DNA of 64,000 nt from Vigna angularis (taxonomy: Eukaryota; Streptophyta; Magnoliopsida; Fabales; Fabaceae). Shown in pieces: positions 33,789-47,195 of this stretch. Under the pieces are notes generated by a model. That model did not search any database and had not been told where the DNA came from. It saw only the letters and a program-made list of their open reading frames with translations. Made by a program: the position numbers and the translations under genes. Within the stretch, counting starts at the first letter, position 1, and every line of letters begins with the position of its first letter. Location: NCBI RefSeq assembly GCF_016808095.1, contig NC_068977.1, positions 2,850,479-2,914,478 on the forward strand, given 5' to 3'.

Positions 33789-34559
33789 CTACATGGTCAC
33801 ATTGTATCTTCTTTTATTATTATTTTTTTACATAGCCCAATGTGTAGTTGCTCTCTTAAAATTATTTCAAATTGTTATTTTTTGTTCATCTCTGTAATTT
33901 CGACATTATCACAAGTTCCTGAGTATAAACAATTTGGGTTGAAAGGAAAGAAGAATATAAAGACTAATTGTAATCGATTAAGTAATAATTGATGCTCAAT
34001 TATCCGAATGGTAAACACTAACTGACATAATAGTTTACTAGAGAAAGCAGTAACATTGGCATCAGAGATCCGCATAAGTACATATAAACCACTTTTGAAA
34101 ATGCTTTTATTTCCTTTTCAAATAAAGGTATTATTGGTTGTTTTAGAACCGATCTAATATAAGTATATATTAATTTGATTGTGTAATCGGTCTAATATGT
34201 TTTTGACATATTACATCAACATATATTATATCAGTTGCGAAATCGATCTAATATGTATTTCATAACCGATCTCATATATCTATTTTGCATTAATGGTGGT
34301 CAATTTGTATAAAATTACAATAAGTAAATGTTATGACTGTGTGTTAGCTATGTGAATTTCCTATGCACATATTTGGTCATTAGTTAATTATATTCACCTT
34401 GAATAACTTTGCACCATATTTTATCTCATTTCATTTTTTCCTACACTATTTCTGTTACAAAAAATTGATTAAAGTGTTGCTAATACCCAACTCTCTGTTT
34501 TTGTTTGAGTCTTAGATAGTAACCATACATAGGATTGACAAAGGTTGGTGAAGATGACA
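33789..34559. other. AT-rich DNA with repeated CCGATCTAATAT-like motif
   Basis: 3' flank of the P450 exon. Between 34145 and 34290, variants of ACCGATCTAATAT/AATCGGTCTAATATG recur four times in both orientations, resembling subterminal repeats of a small DNA element, but no ends are defined. Nothing else seen. Confidence 0.4.
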
Positions 34560-34880
34560 AAGACCAATAAATTTTAAGGAAGCTCTAATTAAGCCAGAGT
34601 GGAAAGAAACCATGGATGCAAAAATCAAGGCTATAATGTCTGATTAAACATGGACAATAATACCATTCAAGGGTCAAGAAAATATTATAGACTCAAAATG
34701 GGTCTTCAAAACCAAGTATAAAGCAAATGATTCAATCGAAAGAAGGAAAGCAAAACTTATTGCAAGAGGTTTTCAACAATCCGCAAACACAAATTTTGAT
34801 GAAACTTTCAGTCCTGTGGTCAAGTCTGGCTCTGTTATAATCATATTAGCCGTTGCAGTATATTTCAATTGGATGTTAGA
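34560..34880 (+). mobile_element. Ty1/copia reverse transcriptase relic (1)
   Basis: A plus-strand frame reads the start of a copia reverse transcriptase: KPEWKETMDAKIKA, an in-frame stop, then WTIIPFKG, DSKWVFKTKYKAN, KAKLIARGFQQ and FDETFSPVVK. The stop and the abrupt end near 34880 show it is dead and truncated. No LTR is recognised. Confidence 0.85.
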
Positions 34881-35559
34881 ATGGAGAAAATTGTTTGATA
34901 AAATAAAAGATATGATTAGTTTTCTTTTCTAGAAAAAAAAATTGATGAAAGAGCTTCCCTTGACGATATTTAAAAAAATTAGTTATGATATTAAAAGAAG
35001 ATTCTCTTAAAGAATTCGATAAGAAAATAAGAAATGGCATGTGATACCTTAATTAGAGATTTGAATATTTTTAAAGAAACAACTTGTGGACGTTAGTTAT
35101 CGTCATAATATAGAATAAGGATATATATTGTATCCCTTAAGAATAAATAATCATTTATCCGTATATATATAAGAACATAAAACTTAGGGTACATACTATT
35201 TTAATTAGGGTGTACAACGTGTATTGCATATATTATTTTATTTATCAATAAAAATAAAAAAATTGAAATGGATAATTGGAGTGTCTCGACCAATATAAAA
35301 AAACATGTACAACAAAGAAAAAAAAATTGGACCAGGTGAAAGCAAAAGTCCTTCAAATTACGAGGTAATGCTTCCTGCACTCTTCCTTTTTTTTCTTCCT
35401 ACACCGTATTATTATCAGAATACCAATATTGCCCTTTTTCATTCATTAGATATTGATTTCTCTTCACAATTTGACCAATTTAAGACATTTTACAACTCTA
35501 AATGGTCTCTTAATTAACTCATTTCATATTATTTGCAAAAAAAGATAAAAAGTGCTCAT
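34881..35559. other. AT-rich DNA, nothing recognised
   Basis: Between two copia relics. No coding similarity, TIR or LTR end is visible. A short open frame at 35305-35517 has no recognisable domain and is treated as chance. Confidence 0.5.
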
Positions 35560-38500
35560 CTTGTAAGCACATAATGGTAAAAGAAAGAAAACCAAGGATT
35601 TTAAGAATGAAGTTGTCAAGGGTCTAGCACAAAAGAAACAAAATTAGGGTAATAATTGTTCTTTTTGCAGTAATAATGGACATATAAAAAAGAAATGTAC
35701 CAAATGTCATGTTTGATGTGTAAAAAAAGATATGTTTATTAGTCTAGTCTATTCAGAAGTCATAAATAGAGTTTAATGACTTGTGTCAAATAAGATCTTG
35801 GATTCAATAAAGGTAAACAAACCAAAACAAAATGAAAAATCACAATCTTTATACGATGTTCAAATCATTTAAGATTGAAGTTGAAAATCTACTCAACAAA
35901 AGAATTAAGACTATTAGATCTTGTCGTGGTGATCAATACTATGATAGATATGACAGTTCAAGTGAACAATGTTTGGGAGCTTTCACCAAGTACTTAAAGG
36001 AATATGGAATTATCTCATAGTACACCATGTCAAGGTCACCTAGCATAAATGGTGTGACTGAAAGATGAAAGGGAACTCTTAAGGATATGAAACATGATTT
36101 GTCACACTACCTTGCCAAAGACACTAAAGACTACAACAAATAAAGTGTCAACCTAAGCAACTGTCCAAACACATTAAGAGTTTTGGGTTGGGAGAAAGCC
36201 TAGTCTGAATCATATTTTGTGTATGAGGATGTCCAACTAGAGTAAGGACAATTTGGTCATTCATGAAGAACAAAATCAAGAACCTACATGTCATGAGCTA
36301 GTACCTATGTGAAGATCCACAAAATAAATGAGAAATGCTCTTTTAGATGATTATGTGGTATTTCTCCAAGACATAAGGAAAATAATGGAATTATGTAAGA
36401 TGGCGTAGTAAACTTCAATTAAGCAATTTAAGATTCCAACTTAGAAAAGGTTATTAAAGTAATGAATAAGGAGTATAAATCCACACAAAGTTTGGGGACT
36501 TGTCCCATTACAAGAAGGTGCCCAAACCATTGGTTACAAATGGATATTTAAGACTAAGCGGATTTCTAAAGGTAATGTGGAAAGATTTAAGACTTGTGGC
36601 TATGGGCTATACTTAAAAATAAAGGATTGACATTAAAGAAATTTGCTCTCGAGTTTCATCGAAAGACTCTTTTAAGATAATCATAAAGTAATATGAAAAT
36701 GTATAAGGCTCATTAAGTAAGGGTTATACCTAAAAGGAAAGGGTTGACTTTAAAGGGACTTTCTATTTAGTTTCATTGAAAAACTCTTTTAGGAAAATCA
36801 TGGATTTTGTTGCATATTATGATTTAGAGATCCATCAAATGGATGTCAAGACGATGTTTTTCGATGGCAACATTGATGGAACAACCTGTATGGTGCAACA
36901 AAAAACTTTGTGTAAGGAAACCCAAAGAATATGATTTGCAAACTGAAAAAAATCCTTTTACGGATTAAAACAAATGTCTTGTCAATGATACTACAAATTT
37001 CATCAAGTAGTTATATCATTTGATTTCAAGATGAATCTTATTGACAATTGTGTGTATCATAAATTCAATAGGAGCAAGTCTATTTTTTTGGTTTTATATG
37101 TTGATGATTGTTACTAATGATATCAACATGTTACATGAAACCAAGAGATTTTTGTCAAGAAACTTTGAAATAAAATATCTTGATAACACCTCCTTCGTAT
37201 TAAGAATCCATAAACATCGAGATTGTCACAAATGAGTTATATCAATAAGGTACTTAAAAGGGTTGACATGAAAGAATATAAGTTAGGGATATTAAAATTG
37301 CTAAAGAAGACAAATTTAGTCTCAATCAGTGTCCAAAAAGAAACTTAAAAATTCAAGAAATGTAGAAGATTACTTATGTGTTAGTTATAGGAAGTCTGAT
37401 GTATGCCCAAGTGTGTAGATATCCAGATATAGTATACATAGTTGGGATGTTAGGAAAATGTTTAAATAATCAAGGAATGGATCATTGAAAAATAACTAAA
37501 AAGGTTATGATGTATTTAAAGAAAACAAAAGATTATATACTCACATATAAAGATGTCAAACGAGTTGAAAATCAGTGAATATTTCAACTTAGATTTTGCT
37601 AGATGTAAAGATGTTTTTTATCCACTTTGCATTATATCTAGGATTAAATATGTTTTTCGACCCTTAAGTATCACACGATTTTGGTTTTAGTCCCTACTCA
37701 AAACTTTGATGATTTTTAGTTCTCATAGTTTTGAAACTCTTATTATTAGTCCTTAAAATTGGATGTCGTTAACTTTTGTTTGACGTGGCTAACGGCCAGC
37801 CCACGTGTCATGCCACCTGACTACTTTTAATTGACGTGGCAGTAAAGGTGTGGTGGTCGGTCGGCTTGGTGGGTGGTTGGCCACTCGGTCTGGTGGTCGA
37901 CATGGTGGTCTTTGCCCTTACTATTCGGTCTTTTCCCAACACCATTCGGTCTTTCATATATTGCACTCCACCCGTCACCATAATCGTTCGGTCCTTGCCC
38001 AACACCGTTCGGTCTTTCATATATTGAACATCATCCGTCACCATAACCGTTCGGTCTTTGCCCAACACCATTCGGTCTTTTATATAGTCCACTTCTATTG
38101 CATTGTTCTGTTGATTGTAATAGAACCCACCAGGCCGACCGATCACTAGACCGAGTGACCGACCACCCACCAGGCCGACTGACCACCAGACATTGTGACT
38201 GACCACCCATCAGGCCGACCGATCACCACACCTTTACTGTCACATCTACTAAAAGTTAACGTCGTCCAATTTTAAGGACTAATAGTAATAATTTCAAAAC
38301 TATGAGGACTAAAAACCATCAAAGTTTCGAGTAGGAACTAAAACCAAAATCGTGTAATACTTAAGGGACGAAAAACAGAACTAAAACCAAAATCGTGTAA
38401 TACTTAAGGGACGAAAAACATATTTAAGTCATATCTATATGTAGGATGATGGTGGTGTAATTTCTTAGAATTGTATTAATCAAACTCTTACATTCACTAT

Positions 38501-38720
38501 GAGTGACTACAAAATTTATAATAAGCTATGACATATCTAGTCATGATATTTGGTTGGGATGATATGTCATTACACAACAAATTATTAAAGGTAAAAGATA
38601 TAATGTTCCTAATAAAATTAGGACAGAAGACTTATTATACCTTCAATTTTGAGCAATAATATTTCTTCAAAATGTAGAAGATGATTATTCAATAAATCTT
38701 ATTTCATAAAACAAATAAAG
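35560..38720 (+). mobile_element. Ty1/copia relic (2), split by a nested TIR element
   Basis: Degenerate pol in order: Gag zinc knuckle (CSNNGHIKKKC near 35665-35715); integrase core fragment (35832-36060, KRIKTIRS...YDRYD and SPSINGVTER); reverse transcriptase (near 36505-36600, WIFKTKR; 36800-36900, EIHQMDVKT; YVDD in another frame near 37095); RNase H (37500-37600, MYLKKTKDYILTYKD; continued at 38450-38515 with INQTLTF). Many stops and frameshifts. The RNase H part is interrupted at 37641-38430. No LTRs identified; ends are approximate. Confidence 0.85.
37641..38430. mobile_element. Nested TIR element (about 790 bp) with 7-bp target duplication
   Basis: Left end GGATTAAATATGTTTTTCG; right end, reverse complemented, GACTTAAATATGTTTTTCG. 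The inverted similarity extends over about 130 bp. ATATCTA occurs on both sides (37634-37640 and 38431-38437). The right TIR carries an internal tandem duplication of about 55 bp. The centre has three copies of a repeat of about 63 bp with CCGTTCGGTCTTTCATATA, flanked by GGTGGTCGGTCGG-type inverted repeats. No transposase; a non-autonomous element inserted into the copia RNase H region. Confidence 0.82.
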
Positions 38721-40335
38721 CTTTACTAAGTATTTCAAGAGTTAAGTTCGAAAACAAAATATGCATCAAATTTTTTTATTAATACCAATTGTTTTAAGTC
38801 TCCAAAAAAATAGTCTAAAAAATTTTTGTATTAATTGTTTTAGACTTCCGAGATAAAAAATATTTCAAAATTTTTTTAATATTAACTGTTTTAGGTCACA
38901 AAAAATTTGTCCCAAAAAACTCAAAATCAAAATTGTAAATAAATTGTAAATATTTTAAATAAATTATTTTATTAATAAATAAAATAACATTATTTTTAAG
39001 TTTATTTTAGGTGTTCCAAATTCTTTATCTAATCATTTTATTAATAAAGTAAAGAGCTTTCACAAAAATTAAAAATCAATAAACTTTTTTAACAATTTAT
39101 GTGGAAATGTTTATAAACCATTATTGAATGTACCCTAAATCACGCAACCAATTTTCTCACATAAATCAAATACCAAACAAAAACAGGGAGTTATTGTTTG
39201 TACATGAACATGGTTTCCCAAACACAATGTTTTTGTTTTACCACGTAAAATATCCAAAATGTTCATTCAAACTAATCCTTCAGAACACGTCTTTTTCTGT
39301 TTGATCGCATTGAATAGTAATAAAACCGCCGTGTTTAATTTAGCTTCTAGTCACATGGGATGTGAAGTTGATTATGATTTGTTTGTTGTATACAACCAAA
39401 ATATTCAAACAAAACAGATAAATTGCAACGCTAAATTTTGTCCTCAAATTTATAGATAAGGTTAAGGTATCATTCTCCATCAACATTGCAAAAGTTGTAA
39501 AAAATACTCCATAAAATTACAGGTTAACGTAAACAATATTTGGAAAAAAATGTCCAAATTTATTTATTTTTAATAAGAAAAATTATAAACACATGATGTT
39601 TTAGTAACTTTGTATTATAGAAGTAGATTTTGACACATGAACTTGTATCAATTTGGTTTCCAAAAACATATATATTTTAACTATATTCTAAAAACATGTG
39701 TCTGATCACATGTTTTTATTTATAGATCTAAAATGCTTAGCATAATTATATATTAATCTTTAATTAATTTCTAATTTAATTCACGAGGGAAAAGAACATA
39801 AAAACGTATATTTGGATTTGTCATTAAAAATGACGTGGACAATAACATTAAGGGCAAGTCATCTTCTAGATTTAGAGAACTTAGGTATTTTTTTATTTCT
39901 CCTTACGAGGATGAAGTGAAAATAAAATACGTAACTGTTACCTATAAATGTGACTTATTTTATAATTATTTATAGTTATATTCTAAATTTTAATAATTTT
40001 AATAATTCTAATTTTTTCTCTCATCAAATTAGAATATTATTTTAGAATATCTACACAACAAATTAATATTAATAAACCACTTTAAAATTTTGACTACCCA
40101 GACATGACCCTATAACACAATATATATATGTGATGTAAAAGTTTTAAAAATTTGTGATGTAAAAGTTTTAAAAATTTGCCACTAGTTATATATGTATAGT
40201 TGAGAATGTGTCAGAATTTATTAATTCAAAACTTATCTTGGGCATAACAAAATAATTTGTTTATTAATTATATGAATACATAGAACAAAAACAGTTTTTG
40301 TCATATTAATCATAATTAAATTCATCAATGATCAT
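38721..40335. other. AT-rich DNA with small tandem repeats
   Basis: 38760-38900 holds diverged copies of a segment with TTTTTTTATTAATACCAATTG and TTTTAGAC. 40131-40182 has a 25-bp unit (TGTGATGTAAAAGTTTTAAA...) repeated twice. The open frame at 39259-39459 has no domain. No gene supported. Confidence 0.5.
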
Positions 40336-42830
40336 TGTAAGACCTTGGAAAATTAAACCGTAAGTCATCTGTCAAATCTTAATTAATGCACCCACGTCAC
40401 TGCTCAGTACCCTTAAAAACGCACTCACGAGCTCTGACGCACGTCTGCCAAGTGTCAAAATGGAACATTCTGAATTCAGTAGTGGAAGACAGGTGTCCGT
40501 GTGTGAGAGTGCGTCCGTTTGACCTTGGGAAGAAAAACTGATTTTTCTGAAAAACTCTTCCACTCTCCTGCACGCCTCTTCTCTCTCCCAAAACTCAAAT
40601 TTCATTTTTCTCCACCTTCTCTCTAGAAAGCTTCCATCTTCTCTCTACCAAAGCTTACGTTTTTCTTCTCCGATCAACTTTCAGAAACCATAGAAGTACT
40701 CCCGGCGTCATAAGCTTCAATCTGAACCGAATAGATCCAAGTTCTGAAACCGGTAAGTCTCTCGACTCTGGACGCTCGTTTCTGAGTTACGTGCAAACCA
40801 ATATTTGGCTGCATGCAAGGGTAAAAGCTAAATTCTTCTACGTTTCTTTTGGTTAGATTTAGTGAAGAACGTAAGAGAATCGTTGAGGGTAGAAAACTGT
40901 AGTTGGGCGAGTCAAATTCTTAGACGTTCACCACGAATCCAGGTAAGGGAAGCTTATATGATTTAATTGATACTGTATGTTGTATGAACGTCCGATATTG
41001 ACTGAATGTATGAGATAAATGCTGATTGATTATGTATGAACGATCGTTGTGATAATGAATGAATATGGTATGCGTTGATTGATATGTATGCTGATGGTTG
41101 ATAAGTATGAATGATTAATGTGAATCATATAAAGTTTGTAAATTTATATTTGATAGGAAGTTATAAAGTATGAGATGATATGTTGAAACTTGAGATTAGA
41201 AATAGATGAAAATCTGAAATATGAAATCCTCACTATGAAAATATACGTTCGTCACCGAACGGTCTTATACCGTTCGGTTTTCTAGTAAAGTACCTAAAAA
41301 GGAATTCTTTCATTTGGAAGGAATTCTGATCGAGAACGAACGTCCTGTAAAATACTATGTTTGAGCGTTCGGCTCAGCCTAGTGGTAACCGTATATCTAA
41401 AATAAGGTAATAATACATTTCTACCCTTATACTTTAAAATTAGTAATGCTCGGTCTTATACCTAGCGTTCGTCATAAGTAGCGCTCGGTCTTATACCTAG
41501 CGTTCGTCATAAGTAGCGCTCGGTCTTATACCAAGTGTTCGTCATAAGTAGCGCTCAGTCTTACACCTAGCGTTCGTCCTAAATAGTGCTCGGTCTTATA
41601 CCAAGCGCTCGTATTATTGTATAGTAAACCTTGATAAAATAGCATTCGTTCAATTATAATAATGTTTCCTTTCTTCACGCTCGGTCATTACTGGCATCGG
41701 ACTTCCGTATGCGAACTGCTCCAAAGATAGTTCTAAATATTTTTGGCTCTCCTTCTTACATTGGATCTGGTCTAAGGTCTTTATAACAAAATTTTCTCTA
41801 AGTACCAATGTACATCCAAACGAGTTAGTTCATTTAACTGACCACGTAGAAAGTAACGTCCGTTAAAGATTTCTTAGTTCATTCAGTCTATTTTCTTAAC
41901 ATTCGTCCTCGTTATTCAGAGGGCTGAACGTTCGTTATTTTATGTCTATGAAAGTAAAGATGAAAATGATAATAAATTGAAAGATTATAAAGGGTGAACA
42001 TGATATGGAATGATTATACGATTATGGATTTTGAACGAGCATTCCAGGGAGGAACGACATATATATTGAATATTGGATTTGGTAAAGTATGACTGTGGCT
42101 ATGCTAATGTTGGCAGTCCATCCTGATGTTCCGTGAGTACTCATCCTCACGTAGAGGGGGTAGGTCATGTATGGGAACGACAGGAGGTCCTATTCCTTAG
42201 GGGTACTTTGGATAGGGCTAACCTCGAGTGGCAGCTGTTGAGTGTATCCCAGTTACTACATCACTCGGGTGCAAGGACGCCTGTAGCTACACAGATTCAT
42301 ACAGTCCGGACGGTCTATCTAGTACTATATGTCGTATGATGTTATAGATATATTGAACTATGTGTTTATGTGTATTGTGAATGCTTATTTTATATCTTGA
42401 TGTATGAATTAAATTACATAAGCTTACCCTTCGTTATTTTCCTGTGTTGTCTCTCGTCCTTGTACGTCCGTCTTGTTTTGCAATGATCATCCGTGTGGAT
42501 GTGAGCAGATGGAGGTGCGTCACTTGAAGAAATACTGGAAGAAGAAAATTTGGAGGATGCGAATCTGGTTGAAGTGGAAGTTAAAGCCGAGCCCTAGAGC
42601 GCTCGTTGCACTTGTACCTGTTAATCGTTTAGTTTTATTATTTTGACGTTCGGTTAATGTTTTGTAAAACCGTTCGTCTTGAACGCTCGTTACCTCTATA
42701 GTATTTTATTAGTTTCTGTACTTTAAGCCGTTCGGCTTTTGAACCCTGTTTTGTTGTAAAGACTGCGCTGTTAATTATGAAATGTAATTAATTCTAATTT
42801 ATGGTGATTACTGTATTTTGGGATGTTACA
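40336..42830 (+). repeat. Solo LTR of a third chromovirus subfamily, target duplication ATCAT
   Basis: 2495 bp, starts TGTAAGACC and ends GGGATGTTACA. Both flanks are ATCAT (40331-40335 and 42831-42835), so this is a clean solo LTR left by recombination between the two LTRs of one insertion. Ordered blocks shared with the other LTRs: ACCGGTAAGT near 40749, CCAGGTAAGGGAAGCTTA near 40940, a CGTTCG array, CAGTCCGGACGGTC near 42302, and CAATGATCATCCGTG near 42481. Confidence 0.95.
41440..41625 (+). repeat. 35-bp CpG-rich array in the solo LTR
   Basis: About five units of 35 bp built on AGCGTTCGTCATAAGT and AGCGCTCGGTCTTATACC. Same place and period as the arrays in the other LTRs, with different unit sequence. 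Confidence 0.88.
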
Positions 42831-42835
42831 ATCAT

Positions 42836-43330
42836 TAATATTGACACAACCAAAATACACAGACTCATTATGAGATGCGTGGTATAAAATTTACATAAAT
42901 GTGGTTATACATATCAATTTTCAATATCGAGCTTTATATTTGATGAAAAGAAATCATCCAATACAAGAGTATGCATCCATAATAACAAACATAGAACATA
43001 AATCACATAAAGTAAACATTTCTCAAACGGTAAAACACTAATCCAACTAGTGTGTTCATGAAAGACCTTGGGTGGTAGACCCTTTGTAAGAGGATCCACT
43101 ATCATGAAGTGTATCACTATATGTTTTATGGAATATGTCCACTTTGTACCTTTTCATTGACAACTAGGAATTTAATGTCAAAGTGTTTTGACTTGATCAA
43201 ACTTTTATTACTATTTGGATATAAGAAAGATGATTTGTTGGCACAATATCACTTAAGTGGTTTGTGATTGTCATCCCTACATATACCTAACTTGAGTGTT
43301 AGAGTATCTTTGCAGATATCCTGATCGCTT
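42836..43330 (-). mobile_element. Ty1/copia relic (3), RNase H end
   Basis: Minus-strand frame fragments give the C-terminal end of a copia pol: VDPLTKGLPPKVFHEHTSW near 43035-43100, preceded, with stops, by KGTKWTYSIKHI and a degenerate KFDQVKT. The solo LTR inserted at its left edge. Truncated; no LTR of its own identified. Confidence 0.82.
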
Positions 43331-45334
43331 AAACATATAAGGACACAAAAATGACATTTTAATCTTTGTAGTGAGTTTTTTTTATCAGCAAAAACAAATT
43401 AAATTAATATGATTATTGGGTTACCTCAACCCATATACATAATTTAAACAAATGAAAACAAAAAAAAGTATTAAAACTTTATGAGCTCCTATCTTGTACT
43501 AAGTCTACTGTGCACAAACCTTACATTTCCGTATAGTAAAAAAGTTAGAAACATTATGTGTCCATACATACAAAGTCATTCATAACACTACGAAAGAAAT
43601 GACATGAAAAAATGAGTTGAACGTCCAAAATCTCAATCCACTTCTGATCCAATATGGGAAGTGATTTCATTCACGCTTGTTTTCCAACATGAAGTATCAA
43701 CTGGTAAAGACATCATTCATACTTTTTCCCTGGATTTGCTACCTAATTGCCTTGTTTTAATGTTAAGTGTCCAATATGAGTTAATTTTGAGATGAATTTG
43801 AAACTTATCTTACTTTTATTTTGTTGAAATTTTATATAAATCACTTTAGTTTAGCTTGTTTTGTGATTCCTGATATCAACAGAGAGCCCAAATGGAAAAA
43901 TAAATAAAATCGATGAAATTCAAGCAATTCTAGACAAAACTAACATTGATGCAATAATTGAGCGACAGAGTTGAGCTTTGAGCCACACAAGCAAACCCAT
44001 TGCAAAGGAAAGCCTCAAGTACTAAACCTGAAGCTAAGTCATAAAGACTCCTTCTCAAAGAAGTTATCTTAGGGGTTGGAGCACCAGAGCATCAGGATTA
44101 GGCCACAAAAGCAAACCCAACTAGGGAGGAAAATTTTACGGTTGGAGCCATAAGTGCACTATTGAGCACTACCCTAGACAGTTTATAAAAACAGAGTTGC
44201 ACCCTTGTTTTAAAAAGACTTTTTTGAGAGGTTCTTTTGAGAGATTTTTAGAGAACTTCTTAGACACTTACCTTTGTATTTAGTGAACATTATTAAAGGT
44301 TATATAACAGGATGATTTTTTAATATATTGTATTGTTTTCATCTATTATAAAGAGTTAAATCTCTATAAGTGTTAAAGAAAAAACTCTCTTGTATTGGTA
44401 TTGCTTTATTTATCAAAGTATGTTTTTATTACATGTTTTTGAATTAGTTTATATTTATTATTGGATGAACTGATCACTCATCTTATTTCACTGGCTTGAG
44501 ATTTAATAAGAAATGGTTTCAAGTTGTGGTCTAACTACTTTTAGATGTTAGGAATATATTTAAGGCTCTAACTGGTTATTTTATAGAGTTATGATCTTAA
44601 CACAATTGATTTATTCAAGCAGTCATTGAAGAATTATACTGAATTTGATGGTCTTAGACTCTAAGTGCCAGAATTAGACTTAAATTTACATTTAAAAGAA
44701 AACTCTTAGGACTTGATTAATTGCATCTTTGTAAATAAATATTGAATCTTTACAAAAGGTACAAAATATTGAAATCTAGCTTCAACACACCTTTATTATC
44801 TTGAAAGTTAATCATTTACTCAAAATTGTTTTAGTAGTTTGTTAATCATTATAAATCAACACTATATCCTTGCATCAAATTTGTTTTCACACTTTTTCGT
44901 ATATTTTTTCCATTGTTTCATTCAAGTCAAACTAGTTTAAAACTTTATGTATTTAGCTAATTTTTTGTAGATGTGAAACTTGTTGTACTACAAACTATCT
45001 AGTATATTTGCTAGAAAAATTGATTGTTTTAGAGCATTAACATCCAACACACTTGGAAGCTACAACCTACCACTAAACTGCAAACAAATCCACAATACCT
45101 CTATTTGAATTTGAACCTAAAAACAAAAGTATGTGAGCTCAGTTTGCTTGATTAAATATAATTTCCCACCAATAGATGAGCAAGATTTACCCTAGTCATA
45201 GACATCTAGAAAACGTATTTTTAGGATATAGTTTACCCATAAAACGAAAAGCAACTTATAAGTGCATTGTTTGAAGGCGTGTGATTAGGCTAAAATACCA
45301 ATTGGAATATTAGAACGTTGTTTTTGGATATTTA
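43331..45334. other. AT-rich DNA, no gene; possible old retroelement debris
   Basis: No frame or terminal structure holds up. A GC-richer stretch at 43960-44180 with recurring GAGCCACA/GCAAACCCA blocks, followed by TTTTGAGAGATTTTTAGAGA, looks like legume LTR/leader sequence, but I cannot place its ends. Confidence 0.35.
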
Positions 45335-45475
45335 GATAAGATATTCATGCCCAAACCATTACTTTTGCTAAGGTAAACACTTCCTCTGCATCCATTTTAT
45401 AGTGTCTAAAGATAAAGTTATTCCTATGATTCCATATATTGCTTATAACTGCCATCCACATACATCTCTAAACAT
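45335..45475 (-). mobile_element. Possible LINE relic (zf-RVT region)
   Basis: On the minus strand one frame reads GSYKQYMES/WNHRNNFIF-like sequence and DAEEVFTLAKVMVW, resembling the IWxxRNxxxF part of the zinc-binding region after plant LINE reverse transcriptases. It is very short, with stops around it. Tentative. Confidence 0.4.
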
Positions 45476-46661
45476 TTTTTTTTTCTTATTCAACCCTATA
45501 AGATAAATCTGTGAAAAGTGTTCCCTAGCATACTTATGGTGAACTAAATTTATCTCATACCAAAGGTCACAATTGTTCTAAATTTATGTGCATCTTTCTT
45601 TTCATGTTAACTATATTATCTTGGTTTTTCTTATTTCATTGAAATATTAAATGTTACGTGATTGTTTTGCCGTCTTCATCAAAAGTTTTATCCAATAATT
45701 CAATTTCTCTTAGTTGTACTTTATCATGTGTATTGTGTGTTAAATTTTTCAACCACATTTATGTTGTATTATGTCTTTTAACTAACCACATTTATTGTTG
45801 CAGAGGCATAAGAGTTGGGACCATCCTGCGTGATGACGAGGTGTTTCAATAAATAAGGGTATCATAACATATTTTTACATTTATTTAACACAAAATATAA
45901 TGATAAAATTATCATAAAAATATAATTTTTTTGTATTTTTTTTAAAAAAAGTAGAGAAGATAATATTAAATGAGTGAAAAAAATTTAGTTACTTTATAAA
46001 GAATCACTTTTCAAACCTATATCGAAAGATAATTAGGCACTTTTTATATAAAAGATATAAGAAAAAGTTATTTAATGTTTCAATAAGAGCACAACAATAC
46101 TGACCCAACACAACAACAATAGACAATCAAGATTTAACGTAGGTTGAAAATGTTAGTGGAAAAAAGAAAAGAAGAATTTCTTGCGACAACAACGTGCTAC
46201 AAATTATACATGTGTAAATGGTATCTCAATGTGTGCGTTTTGTTCGTCGTTTGTGTTCTGTCACTACTGCACAGAACAACTTTATTCATGTCTCAAAACT
46301 GGAATTCTTCTTCTCTAAGTAATCATCGGTCAAAATCGAGTTTGCCGAGAAATCATGCACTGATTAATTCTAAATAAATTCTAGAAATCATAAACTTTTC
46401 ATCTAATAATAAAAATATTTATTATTTATTCAGTCTATTATTATTACGTAATCTGTTATAAAAATTTTTTATTATTTATTGAATTTATAATACTATCTGT
46501 TATCAGATTATTTTCTGTATATTATACCTAAGCATTTATATTAAAAATTTTGTATTAACTAATAATATTTACAATATATAAACTTTATCTTATAAATTAA
46601 TTTGATATGTTTGAATTAAACTTAAAATTAACTTTTTTTTTAATTTTTTTGTATTTTTTAT
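45476..46661. other. AT-rich DNA, nothing recognised
   Basis: Short frames at 45658-45852 and 46144-46377 show no domain or gene context. The composition is low-complexity AT-rich. Confidence 0.5.
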
Positions 46662-47010
46662 GGATTAAATATATTTTTAATCTTTTAATTTTAAGTGAAA
46701 ATTGGAATTAATGATTTTTTAAAACTTTGACCTAATTTAGTTTTTTAACTTAAAAAATGTGTAAATTTAGTTTTTTTAACTAAATTTTGTTAGGTTTATT
46801 TAAATACGTTTTATAATAGTATTTGAATTGTTTACCCCTTCAATATTAACAAATAAAAAATTTTAAAAAATCAAATAAACTTACAAAATTCGATTTAAAA
46901 AGTTAAATTCACGTATTTCTAAAAATAAGTGATTAAATTAATCCAAAGTTAAAAAAAAAACTAATTCTCATCAATATTGAAAATTAAAGAATAAAAACAT
47001 ATTCAACTAG
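46662..47010. mobile_element. Probable MITE related to the nested TIR element
   Basis: Left end GGATTAAATATATTTTTAAT; right end, reverse complemented, AGTTGAATATGTTTTTATT. The inverted similarity covers about 140 bp with TTTAATTTT and TTTAGTTTTTTAACT-like blocks. The termini resemble the element at 37641. No clear target duplication. Confidence 0.6.
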
Positions 47011-47024
47011 TAATAACCCCAACA

Positions 47025-47195
47025 CCAAGACCAATAAAATATCACTAGAATAGGTTTTAACCATGGTTTTGATGTCATGTTAGAAGGGGGTTTTAAGCCT
47101 AACTAAACTTCACAAAATCGGCTTGTAAGGTGAGATTTACACTCACTTATAAACTATGAATTGACATTATCTAGTGGATGTGAAACTTCCAACAA
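47025..47195. repeat. Dispersed legume repeat fragment
   Basis: Contains CCTAACTAAACTTCACAAAA, GGCTTGTAAGGTGAG and GGATGTGAAACTTCCAAC in an order I recognise from repeats dispersed in legume genomes. Class uncertain. Confidence 0.4.

Noticed and set aside
39259..39459. 66-codon frame as a gene
   Set aside because: Isolated, short and without domain in AT-rich DNA.
46144..46377. 77-codon frame with a hydrophobic segment
   Set aside because: No homologue recognised, no promoter or neighbours, AT-rich surroundings; a chance frame is more likely.
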